A stretch of DNA of 45,119 bases from Muribaculaceae bacterium (GTDB lineage Bacteria; Bacteroidota; Bacteroidia; Bacteroidales; Muribaculaceae): contig JAFLTR010000015.1 in assembly GCA_022509205.1 (NCBI GenBank), positions 1-45,119 of the forward strand. Reading direction: 5' to 3'. The notes beneath the pieces were generated by a model. That model saw only the letters and a program-made list of their open reading frames with translations. It did not search any database and was not told the DNA's origin. The translations under genes were made by a program, and so were the position numbers. This document shows positions 8,660 to 17,800 of the stretch, one piece after another. Positions within the stretch are counted from its first letter, which is position 1, and each line of letters starts with the position of its first letter.

Positions 8660-10513
8660 ATGAGAAAAGATTATAAGCTTGCCAAGAGAAGATATGTAAT
8701 CGGTGGTTTTATTACTCTCGTGGTAATAATTTATCTGATTCGTCTCTTTTCTCTTCAGGTGAGTGATGACACTTACAAACTTTATGCCGAAAGCAACGCT
8801 TTTCTTAAAAAGACAGTGTATCCGGCGCGCGGCCTTATTTACGACCGTAATGGAAAACTTGTGGTGTTCAATCAGCCTGCTTATGATCTCATGCTGATAC
8901 CAAAGGATGTACACAGTCTTGACACTGTGGCTTTTTGCTCACTCCTAAATATTTCCAAGGAACAACTCAAGGAATATTGGGCCGACATGAAAAATCCGCG
9001 AAAAAACCCGGGTTATTCATCCTATACTCCTCAAAAACTCATATCCCATATTTCTTATGAAGACTATGGTCGTCTTCAAGAGAAACTCTATATGTTTCCG
9101 GGATTCTATATTCAGACTCGCACAGTAAGAAAATACAATTATCCGGCAGGTGCCAATATCTTAGGGAACATCCGTGAGGTTTCTCCTGAAGATGTCAAAC
9201 GCGATGAATACTATCGTCGTGGTGATTATACCGGCGACCTGGGGGTGGAAAAAAGTTATGAGGAGGCGCTCCGAGGCCAGAAAGGTATGGAAATACTTAT
9301 GAGGGATGCCTTAGGCAGAATTAAGGGCAAATTTGAAGATGGTGCACGCGACGTGGCTCCTGTGTCAGGTAGCAACCTGACTTTGGCTATTGATATGGAT
9401 TTACAGCAATATGGCGAAGAACTGATGCAAAATAAGATCGGCGCCATTGTCGCAATAGAACCCTCAACCGGTGAAATTCTTGCTCTTGTATCAGCTCCTG
9501 CCTATGATCCTCAACTATTGGTAGGCAAAGAAAGAGGTAAAAATTATTCCCGTCTTGTAATGGACCCTTTGAAACCACTCTATGACAGGGCTATCCAAGG
9601 AGCTTATCCTCCCGGCTCAACTTTTAAGCCAACTCAAGGACTTATTTTCCTCCAGGAAGGAATCATAAATGAAAACACCGCTTTCCCATGCTACCATGGC
9701 TACATTAATGGTATTAGAGTCGGATGTCACGGCCATGGCTCCCCCCTACCTTTGAAACCTGCACTTCAGACTTCCTGCAATGCATATTTTTGCTGGGGAC
9801 TGAAACACATGATCGACAAGAGAGATACTAATCCTCAAGACCAGCTTACAAAATGGAAAGACTATCTTGTTGAAATGGGCTATGGGTATCGTCTAGGCAT
9901 AGATTTGCCTCATGAAAGTCGGGGGTTTATCCCGAATGCAGAGTTTTATTCCAAATCTTTTAGAGGCCCTCGATGGAGTGCCAATTCCATCATTTCCATT
10001 GCAATCGGCCAAGGAGAAGTCACCGCCACTCCCCTGCAGATTGCCAATTTATGCGCAACTATTGCCAACCGAGGATATTTCCTGACTCCTCATGTGGTGA
10101 AAGAAATAGAAGATTCCATCATAGATCCGAAGTATAAGGAGAAAAGAGGACCTAAAATCGACAGGAAATACTATGAGATAGTAGCCGAAGGAATGAGAAT
10201 GGCTGTTACCGGTGGCACTTGTCGTCTGGCAAACCTCCCCGGAGTAGAAGTATGTGGGAAAACAGGGACAGCTCAAAATCCCCACGGTAAGGACCATTCC
10301 GTCTTCATGGGTTTTGCACCTTATCATGATCCTAAGATTGCAGTGGCCGTTTTTGTGGAGAATGCGGGATTTGGTGCAACATTCGGAGTGCCGATAGGAA
10401 GTCTTATTATAGAAAAATATCTGAATGGAGAGATTGCCGGGGAGCGTCAATATATCGAAGAACGGATGTTAACCTCTAATACAATTATCAATAGTGGAGT
10501 CAAGAAGCACTGA
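8660..10513 (+). CDS. mrdA: Penicillin-binding protein 2, elongation-specific peptidoglycan transpeptidase
   Basis: The protein has 617 residues: an N-terminal membrane anchor (about 13-33), a class B PBP dimerisation domain opening with VYPARGLIYDRNGKLV (54-69), and a transpeptidase domain from about 260. The active-site motifs are Ser320-Thr-Phe-Lys323 in GAYPPGSTFKP, Ser372-Cys-Asn374, and Lys534-Thr-Gly536. It crosslinks new lateral wall with RodA and is the target of mecillinam-type beta-lactams. It begins with ATG 36 bases after mreD, and its last 20 bases overlap the rodA start. Confidence 0.97.
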   Translation: MRKDYKLAKRRYVIGGFITLVVIIYLIRLFSLQVSDDTYKLYAESNAFLKKTVYPARGLIYDRNGKLVVFNQPAYDLMLIPKDVHSLDTVAFCSLLNISKEQLKEYWADMKNPRKNPGYSSYTPQKLISHISYEDYGRLQEKLYMFPGFYIQTRTVRKYNYPAGANILGNIREVSPEDVKRDEYYRRGDYTGDLGVEKSYEEALRGQKGMEILMRDALGRIKGKFEDGARDVAPVSGSNLTLAIDMDLQQYGEELMQNKIGAIVAIEPSTGEILALVSAPAYDPQLLVGKERGKNYSRLVMDPLKPLYDRAIQGAYPPGSTFKPTQGLIFLQEGIINENTAFPCYHGYINGIRVGCHGHGSPLPLKPALQTSCNAYFCWGLKHMIDKRDTNPQDQLTKWKDYLVEMGYGYRLGIDLPHESRGFIPNAEFYSKSFRGPRWSANSIISIAIGQGEVTATPLQIANLCATIANRGYFLTPHVVKEIEDSIIDPKYKEKRGPKIDRKYYEIVAEGMRMAVTGGTCRLANLPGVEVCGKTGTAQNPHGKDHSVFMGFAPYHDPKIAVAVFVENAGFGATFGVPIGSLIIEKYLNGEIAGERQYIEERMLTSNTIINSGVKKH

Positions 10514-11963
10514 TAATAATCCTTCAGTGTTCCGTAACCTTGATTGGGTCACGGTCATAATTTATTTGCTACTTGTGGCGGCCGGTGCTGTAAGTATCTA
10601 TGCTGCGAGCTATGACTTTGACAATGCTAACATCTTCGATTTCTCCGAATTCTCAGGTAAGCAACTCAGATGGATAGGGCTTTCACTCATAATTGGCTTT
10701 GTTATCCTCCTTCTCGATTATCGTATCTATGAAGCATACGCCTATCCGATTTATGGCATTGTGATTCTTGTATTGGTTGCCACAGTTTTTCTTTCACCCA
10801 ATATTAAGGGTTCTCATTCATGGCTCGTTTTCGGTCCTGTGAGTCTCCAACCGGCTGAATTCGGAAAATTTGCCACATCTTTAGCTCTTGCTAAATTATT
10901 TGATTCATATAATTTTTCCTTAAATGCCAAACCGGGGAACTATTTGCGTGCCCTCCTCATTATTTTTCTTCCTGTTGTTATTATTCTTTGTCAGAGAGAA
11001 ACGGGTAGTGCACTTGTTTATCTCTCCCTGATTTTTGTACTCTACCGAGAAGGAATGAGCGGCTTTGTACTTGGTGCGATTTTCCTCGCTGTATTGTATT
11101 TTGTCTTAGCCGTGAAATTCATGGATCCTCTTTTGATGGGGCTAAGCACCGGGGAATTCAGCGTCTTCTGTTTAATTTGTTTGGTTTACTGTCTATTACT
11201 CGTTTTTTATTGCAAAGATTTCTTCATTGCTCGAAATGTCATCATTGGAATGTTGGCAGCAGGAATTATAGCGGCTATTGTGATATTTTGTGGTGTAGAA
11301 ATCAATGGCATAATCTTTTTCCTTTCTTTATTGGGTGTAGCTGTGCTATACACTGCAATAGCCATGTTGCGACATCATATCCGAAATTTTGTAGTCTCTA
11401 TATCTTTTGTATTGGTTTCTGTAGGATTCCTCTTCTCAGTTAATTATGTGTTTGAGAAGATATTGCAGCCACATCAGCAGACACGTATACTCGTACTTCT
11501 TGGAATTGAGGAAGATCTTCGTGGTGTAGGATATAATGTCAATCAGTCGAAGATAGCAATCGGTTCCGGAGGAATAGAAGGAAAAGGTTTCTTGAATGGC
11601 ACTCAGACTAAACTTAAATATGTACCGGAACAACACACGGATTTCATTTTCTGTACAATTGGAGAGGAGGAAGGATTCATAGGTTCTTCGATTGTCTTAA
11701 TTTCTTTTCTTTTTCTGATTTTGCGACTAATCTATTTAGCGGAACGCCAAAAATCTACTTTTGCTCGGGTCTATTCATATTGCGTGGTTTCGATGCTGAT
11801 TTTTCATGTCTGCATAAATATCGGAATGGTGATAGGCTTATGTCCCGTGATTGGGATTCCTCTCCCCTTTTTCAGTTATGGAGGGTCTTCCTTATGGGGA
11901 TTCACAATTCTGCTGTTTATTATGTTGCGCCTTGATGCGACAAGAAAAGAAAGAAGAGATTAA
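10494..11963 (+). CDS. rodA: RodA peptidoglycan glycosyltransferase (SEDS family)
   Basis: The protein has 489 residues and starts at GTG 10494 inside the end of mrdA (20-base overlap), which suggests coupled translation of the synthase pair. RodA polymerises lipid II into glycan. SEDS hallmarks are KGSHSWLVFGPVSLQPAEFGKFATS near residue 110, the essential Asp in EQHTDFIF (Asp383) and the C-terminal IGIPLPFFSYGGSSLW block. E. coli RodA is about 370 residues; the surplus is mainly a hydrophobic insertion around 195-305 that probably adds membrane helices. I recall similarly long RodA proteins in Bacteroidales. Confidence 0.96.
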   Translation: MESRSTDNNPSVFRNLDWVTVIIYLLLVAAGAVSIYAASYDFDNANIFDFSEFSGKQLRWIGLSLIIGFVILLLDYRIYEAYAYPIYGIVILVLVATVFLSPNIKGSHSWLVFGPVSLQPAEFGKFATSLALAKLFDSYNFSLNAKPGNYLRALLIIFLPVVIILCQRETGSALVYLSLIFVLYREGMSGFVLGAIFLAVLYFVLAVKFMDPLLMGLSTGEFSVFCLICLVYCLLLVFYCKDFFIARNVIIGMLAAGIIAAIVIFCGVEINGIIFFLSLLGVAVLYTAIAMLRHHIRNFVVSISFVLVSVGFLFSVNYVFEKILQPHQQTRILVLLGIEEDLRGVGYNVNQSKIAIGSGGIEGKGFLNGTQTKLKYVPEQHTDFIFCTIGEEEGFIGSSIVLISFLFLILRLIYLAERQKSTFARVYSYCVVSMLIFHVCINIGMVIGLCPVIGIPLPFFSYGGSSLWGFTILLFIMLRLDATRKERRD

Positions 11964-12102
11964 GACTTCCTTTCTCAATATTTTAATCAGGAGCCTTATG
12001 ATAATTAAGTTTTTTAAAATTTTTCTTACCCTTCATGATAAATTCCGCTCCTAAATGGTTATAATAATAAAGACAATAATAAAAACATTAAAATTATAGA
12101 TT

Positions 12103-12465
12103 ATGAACAAAAGAGATTTTAAGAAATATGTGGAAAGCGTTGGAGATTCCGCTATTTCATCCATGGTTGAAGTTTTCGATTCAGTTGAAAACATAGATAA
12201 GGGTAAAGTTGCAGATGCAGTAGAAAAAATGATTGCTGCCGTTGCCGCTGCAAAATCTAATGCTGATGTAACTTTCGATAAAGGTGTCAAGGCTTTTGAG
12301 AACCTTGCCGAATATTCCAAAGCAAAAAAGTCTTTCTATAAGCAACTCTTTAAGAAAATCTACGAAGATTTCTATAAGGAACTGGATGAGGCCGTGAAGA
12401 CTTTCAATTCAGCAGTGCCTGAAGAAGTGAAGCAAGAAAACAAGGCGGCTGCAGCACAGTCATAA
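12103..12465 (+). CDS. Small all-helical protein of unknown function
   Basis: The protein has 120 residues with no signal peptide or membrane helix, so it is probably cytoplasmic. It is rich in Lys, Ala and Glu and predicted almost entirely helical, with an amphipathic pattern from DFKKYVESVGDSAISSM through EKMIAAVAAAKS and FYKQLFKKIYEDFYKELDEAVKTF, and a low-complexity tail (QENKAAAAQS). The composition loosely recalls phasin-like or helical-bundle stress proteins, but I see no diagnostic motif and assign no function. It lies 139 bases after rodA and 46 bases before the acyltransferase gene. Codon use looks like that of its neighbours, which supports it being a real gene. Confidence 0.75.
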   Translation: MNKRDFKKYVESVGDSAISSMVEVFDSVENIDKGKVADAVEKMIAAVAAAKSNADVTFDKGVKAFENLAEYSKAKKSFYKQLFKKIYEDFYKELDEAVKTFNSAVPEEVKQENKAAAAQS

Positions 12466-12511
12466 TCCTATAAAAATCATAGATTAGTTTTAACATTAGC
12501 CGAGTAATGTC

Positions 12512-13054
12512 ATGAATTTATGGGGCTTTACATTTAAATGTATGGGTTGGCAAACCGATATAACTGTGCCCTATCGTGACAAGGCAGTGATTTGTGTAGC
12601 TCCACACACCTCTAATTGGGATTTTATAATGGGTCTTTTGGCCTATAGGTCTTTGGGAAGAAAAGCCTCATTTCTTATGAAGGAATTTTGGTTTTTCTTC
12701 CCACTAAAATATCTTTTTTACGCTTTGGGAGGTATACCCGTGAAATCCAATCCCAAAGTTTCACTTACGGCCCAGATCATCGAAGATTTCAAAAGCCGAA
12801 GCAGACTTAATCTCGCAGTGACCCCGGAAGGATCCAGAAGCGGTGTGGAGAAATGGCGCACAGGATTCCTTACCATTGCATATCAGGCAAATGTGACCAT
12901 TCAATTGGGGGTAATTGATTTTAAGGAGAAAAAGGTAATTATCCGAGAAGAGTACGAACCAACCGGAAACTATGAATATGACTTAAAGAACATCCGTCAT
13001 TACTATTCCCAATTCCGGCAAGCTGCAAAATATCCCGATAAATTTATTCCCTGA
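12512..13054 (+). CDS. 1-acyl-sn-glycerol-3-phosphate acyltransferase-like protein (LPLAT family)
   Basis: The protein has 180 residues. The acyltransferase core is visible: motif I as PHTSNWDF with His32 and Asp37 in H-x4-D spacing, and motif III as TPEGSRS (104-110). The C-terminus is short. The family moves acyl chains to lysophospholipids or related acceptors at the membrane. At this size it is shorter than PlsC (about 240 residues) and more like the small acyltransferases found in several copies in Bacteroidetes, so the acceptor is uncertain. It is followed 12 bases later by the amidase gene, probably in the same transcript. Confidence 0.85.
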   Translation: MNLWGFTFKCMGWQTDITVPYRDKAVICVAPHTSNWDFIMGLLAYRSLGRKASFLMKEFWFFFPLKYLFYALGGIPVKSNPKVSLTAQIIEDFKSRSRLNLAVTPEGSRSGVEKWRTGFLTIAYQANVTIQLGVIDFKEKKVIIREEYEPTGNYEYDLKNIRHYYSQFRQAAKYPDKFIP

Positions 13055-13066
13055 ATAAGAATAAGA

Positions 13067-13864
13067 ATGTTAGAATCAAAACTGGAAATTTGTCTCCTCC
13101 CTTTGGAAATATTCTGGGGTGAAAAGGGGAAAAACCTTCAAACTCTCGAAACAACTTTTGACCGGATTCATCCGGAAACTGATTTGGTGGTGTTGCCGGA
13201 AACCTTTTCCACAGGTTTCCCGTCAAATGCAATGCAAAAGGAGATTGAGAACTTTGCAGAGACGGATGAGGGTCCAACTGTAAGTTTACTTAAGAGACTT
13301 AGCCATAAACATAATTGCGCCATTGCAGGAAGTTTTATAGGCCAAGGCAAGGAATTTCTGCTTAATCGTTCTTTTTTCATAGAACCGGATGGGACATCTA
13401 CGTTCTCAGCTAAGAAACATCTTTTTTCACCCGGAGGGGAAAATAATGTTTTCAGAAGTGGCGACACAAGATTAACAGTGGAATTTAAAGGTTGGAAAAT
13501 TGTTATGGTAGTATGCTATGATATTCGTTTCCCGGTCTGGTGTCGAAATCGGAATAATGAATATGATCTTCTGATAGCGGTGGCTAATTGGCCGGTGTCT
13601 CGTATTGACACCTGGGACACCCTTCTTAAAGCTCGGGCTATGGAAAATTCATCCTATGTTTGCGGCGTTAACTGCAGGGGAATAGACAATTTGGGAGGAG
13701 ACTATAACGGGAGTTCCCATCTTTTCAATTATAAAGGGCAGGATTTGGCCGTGGAAATCAACAATGACGGATTATTGTATGCCGGTCTTTCTATGCAACG
13801 TCTTAAAAATTACCGTGATAAATTCCCCTCATGGAAAGACGCTGACTTATTCACGTTGTTATAG
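13067..13864 (+). CDS. Nitrilase-superfamily amidase, YafV/omega-amidase-like
   Basis: The protein has 265 residues and spans a whole carbon-nitrogen hydrolase domain. The catalytic triad is clear: Glu45 in VVLPETFSTGF, Lys116 in SAKKHLF and Cys150 in VVCYDIRFPVW. The blocks KKHLFSPGGEN and CYDIRFPVWCRN match E. coli YafV (2-oxoglutaramate amidase, a metabolite-repair and glutamine-transaminase-linked enzyme), from memory. It is cytoplasmic. Its last six bases overlap the end of the converging minus-strand AlkD-like gene. Confidence 0.88.
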   Translation: MLESKLEICLLPLEIFWGEKGKNLQTLETTFDRIHPETDLVVLPETFSTGFPSNAMQKEIENFAETDEGPTVSLLKRLSHKHNCAIAGSFIGQGKEFLLNRSFFIEPDGTSTFSAKKHLFSPGGENNVFRSGDTRLTVEFKGWKIVMVVCYDIRFPVWCRNRNNEYDLLIAVANWPVSRIDTWDTLLKARAMENSSYVCGVNCRGIDNLGGDYNGSSHLFNYKGQDLAVEINNDGLLYAGLSMQRLKNYRDKFPSWKDADLFTLL

Positions 13865-14308
13865 GCCTAAATTTTTGGCAAGCATATTGACACAATATGC
13901 CGATTTAGTATTATCGAATTTTTCCGCATTCTGTAATTTGACTAAAAGCCTTTCCGCATAGGGAAGATGTCGGAGCAGACGAAATGCAAGAAGCTCCGCC
14001 TCCTCGTCATTCCTTACATCTCTTATCATCTTCTCCGCATATTGTTCTTCCAAATCCTCAGGAGGTAAAATATATAAAGCAAGGAGTCGTGATTCCCGAC
14101 TTTTCTTATCTTCCCATAGCCTTTTGCCTAATTCAAGATCTTTACCATATCTGATAGAAATTTCCTTGAGTTGAGGAACATTTAATCCGTAAACGATGAC
14201 ACCCGAAGGATATAGACCCTTGAGTTTATCGGCCACTATACCATTGCGGAATATGAAAAATTCTTTTTTTATCTCATTAAGTATACCTTCGTTTTTATTT
14301 TCAATCAT
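13859..14308 (-). CDS. Small AlkD-like (HEAT-repeat DNA alkylation repair family) protein
   Basis: The protein has 149 residues, all helical. The segment GLNVPQLKEISIRYGKDLELGKRLWEDKKSRESRLLALYI (residues 42-81) resembles the HEAT-like repeats of DNA alkylation repair proteins (AlkC/AlkD, PF08713), where repeats of the form W-x-S-x-x-x-E-x-R-x-L-A bind the DNA backbone. AlkD itself is about 230 residues, so this is a short version, and I cannot confirm the catalytic Trp/Asp pair. Glycosylase activity should therefore not be assumed. It is the last gene of the minus-strand run PD40-metH-rlmH and converges tail to tail with the amidase gene (6-base overlap). Confidence 0.55.
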   Translation of the reverse strand: MIENKNEGILNEIKKEFFIFRNGIVADKLKGLYPSGVIVYGLNVPQLKEISIRYGKDLELGKRLWEDKKSRESRLLALYILPPEDLEEQYAEKMIRDVRNDEEAELLAFRLLRHLPYAERLLVKLQNAEKFDNTKSAYCVNMLAKNLGL

Positions 14309-14381
14309 TTCGAAAAATTCCCTCCTCTCAATTTTTTCTGCAACGATTTTCAGTAATATTCTTCTTTTTATATTTTATAAA

Positions 14382-14855
14382 TCAGTCATGGTGATAAGGT
14401 TCTCTTCTTAAAATAGTCATGGCTCTATAAATCTGTTCTGTAAGCAGCAGTTTAGCCATTTCATGAGTAAATGTCATTGATGATAGAGCGATTTTAGTGT
14501 CGGCCCTTTCGTAAACCGCCTCAGAAAATCCGTATGGCCCTCCGATAATCAGTAGAAGTCTTTTTCTTCCTGAATTCATCTGTTTCTGTATCCATTCTGC
14601 AAAACCTCTCGATGTGAATTCTCTTCCTTTCTCATCAAGCAACACCACATAATCAGTTGGGTTAATCTGTGCCAACAAATTCTTTCCTTCTTCAGTTTTT
14701 ATCTGTTCGACAGACAAAGACTTAGCATTACGGATATCCGGAAGCACCTGGACAGAAAATTTTATATATCTCCCAATTCGTGATTCAAAGAGTTCCAAAC
14801 CCTTTTGAATCCAATCTAAAGATATTCTTCCGATACTTAATATGGTTATTTCCAT
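14382..14855 (-). CDS. rlmH: 23S rRNA (pseudouridine-1915-N3)-methyltransferase RlmH
   Basis: The protein has 157 residues, the normal length of this SPOUT methyltransferase. The SAM-binding trefoil knot is marked by LLLIIGGPYGF (100-110), followed by SSMTFTHEMAKLLLTEQIYRA and the C-terminal PYHHD, both family signatures. It methylates pseudouridine 1915 in helix 69 of assembled 70S ribosomes. Its start overlaps the end of metH by 10 bases, so the two are probably translated from one message. Confidence 0.97.
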   Translation of the reverse strand: MEITILSIGRISLDWIQKGLELFESRIGRYIKFSVQVLPDIRNAKSLSVEQIKTEEGKNLLAQINPTDYVVLLDEKGREFTSRGFAEWIQKQMNSGRKRLLLIIGGPYGFSEAVYERADTKIALSSMTFTHEMAKLLLTEQIYRAMTILRREPYHHD

Positions 14856-17800
14856 CTTAAAACACTTTTTAACCTCACAGGATCCATTCCCCTTCTTTCA
14901 GCATAATCTTTGAGTTGGTCTTCTCCTATATCTCCGACCATAAAATATTTGGCTTTTGGATTGGAAATGTAAATTCCACTTATGGAAGCCGGAGGATACA
15001 TCGCTCCGTTCTCGGTAAGAGAAATCCCCAAATCTTTATATGGAAGAATCGACTGAGTTTTTAGAATCATCAACTGATCGGGCATCATTGGATAACCCCA
15101 TGCCGGACGAATGCTTACAGGCCGGATATTGCCATTGACATATTTTTGTAACCATTCCGCTGAAGCCTCCGCAAGTCTGTCTGCAAGTGTTTGTAGAAGT
15201 AATGATCTGTAGGAATTCCCTTCTTTATCTGTTCTCTCTGCCATTTTCTGTATATTATGGCCGGCTGTCACCGCAAAGAAACCTATATTTCCATCTTTTC
15301 CCACATAATCGGAAACTGAAAGGAATTCCGTTCCTACCCTTTGTTGTCTTAACATCGGATATACTTCATCACGCACATAAAGATTCTTCTCGTCTCCGGA
15401 ACACGGCTCAAAAACCACGACTCCTTTGCCATCATAGTTCCCTTCTTTAAGAAATGTATCTAATATCTTTTCCGCCTCGAGATATAAGTCAAGAACTTCT
15501 TTTGCCTTATTTTTCTCTGACCCTTCGAGACTGTCATACCATTTTTCAATACTTTCCTTATTACAATTATAAGGAAAGCTCTGTAAAAAATTATCGTGAA
15601 GTTTCCAGGCGTAAAAAAACATCTTCCAATTAATCAGTGGAATCAATTCTTTTAAAGGCAGATTAATTATTTCCGGTTTCCCTATTGCAATATCAAGCAT
15701 TGGAGTAACCAAATGGTTCCTTCTTTCATATTTAATCTTCTGAACAACTTCACTATAAGGAATTATTTGGCCTTTTTCTTCCCCGAAAGCTCTTTCTTCC
15801 CTTAATTCATTATATCTTTCTTCTATCTCCTTAATAAATTTATTTCTATCGTCCTGACTTGATAGTCGGGATGCTGCTATAGGATTTTGCGAAGCGTCAC
15901 TCATATGGAGCACGAGACCCTTATATTCCGGAGCAATCTTTAAAGCCGTGTGAAGTAAAGAGGTAGCAGCACCCCCCACCATCACCGGTACTTCTATTCC
16001 GGCATTTGACAATTGTCTGACTGTCTCGATCATTTCAGCCAATGAAGGGGATATCAACCCGGATAGACAAATAAAATCCGGCGATTCTTTTAGAGCAACC
16101 TCAACAATTCTTTCAGCAGGAACCATTATGCCGAGATCTATGATTTCATAATTATTGCATGTCAATACAGTTGAAACGATGTTCTTACCTATATCATGAA
16201 CATCTCCTTTCACCGTAGCCACCAATATTTTCCCTTTCCTTTTTCTTGAAGAATCTTTCCTGGCAATCTCTATTACAGGGGTAAGAATATCTACAGCTTT
16301 TTTCATTGTCCTGGCTGTTTTTACCACCTGTGGTAAAAACATTTTTCCTTCTCCAAAAAGATCCCCCACTCTTTTCATTCCCTCCATAAGAGATCCCTCT
16401 ATAATTTTAACAGGGTCTTTTATCACTTCAAGTGCTCGTTTCAGATGTTCTTCCAATCGAAGCAACTCCCCTTTCATCAAATCCAGTTTCAAAACCTCTT
16501 CGATTGGAAGGTCTGTATCCTCATCCTTAAGTTTTATATTGACTTGTTTCCCCTTATCTTCATTATTAGCGATGAGAATCAAACGGTCGAGAGCATCCGG
16601 ATCCCTATCAAAAATCAAATCCTCTATAGTGTTCCGCGTGGTTATTGGTATATCTTCATATTTTGTGGTTTGGGAAGGGTTAATGATAGCCATGTCCATG
16701 CCTTTTTCTCTGGCATGATGAAGAAAGATGACATGGATATATTCCCGCAATTTGTTTTTACCACGAAATGCAAATGAGAGATTACTTATTCCCCCCGAAA
16801 CTCTCGCTCCTGGAAGATTTCTCTTTATCCAGTCACCGGCTTCAATAAAGTCGATTGCATAACGTGCATGCTCCTTCATACCGGTGCCGATGGTCATTAC
16901 ATTCACATCAAAGATGATATCTTCCGGATGATAGCCACACTTTTCTGTAAGTAATTTATAGGCTCTACGACTCACTTCTATTTTTCTCTCGAAAGTGTCG
17001 GCTTGGCCATTCTCATCGAAAGCCATCACTACCAATGCAAAACCTAAAGATCTGACTTTACAGGCCCTCTTAATAAATTTCTCTTCACCCTCCTTTAAAG
17101 ATAAGGAGTTCACAATCCCTTTCCCTTGTATTTCCTTTAGAGCTGCTTCTATTACCTCCCATTTGGATGAGTCAATCATAAAAGGGACTCGGGCCACTTC
17201 CGGTTCTGCAAGAATATAGCGTATGAATTTCACCATAGCTTCCTTAGACTCGAGCATGGCATCATCCATGTTGATGTCAATTAAATTTGCCCCTTTTCTA
17301 ACTTGTATCTTTGCTATTTCAGCGGCCTCTTCGAAAGCCCCTTCCTTAATCAATCTTAGAAATTTTGCAGAACCTGCCACATTGCAACGTTCTCCGACTT
17401 TTATGAACTGGTTCCTTACAGTCAATTCATCTAAACCTGAGAGATGTAACCCTGTTAGATCTGATATAGGTAAGTGAGGTCTTCCAAATTCCGATACAGC
17501 TTTCGCAAGTACCCGGATATGTTCCGGAGTTGTTCCACAACATCCGCCTACTATATTCAATTGACCCTCTTTTAAAATTTTAAGAATGCTATCTACAAAT
17601 TCAGCAGGAGAAACATTGTAGCATCCGGTTTCATCAGGTAAACCTGCATTGGGATGGCAGGAAGTGAAATGTGTGTTGATTTTATTGATATCCCGAATAA
17701 AACCTTTCATCTTATCCGGACCAAATCCACAATTCAATCCAATCACAGCCAAGTTGTCGAAATGACTGACTGAGGCTATGAATGCTTGTAAGGTCTGTCC

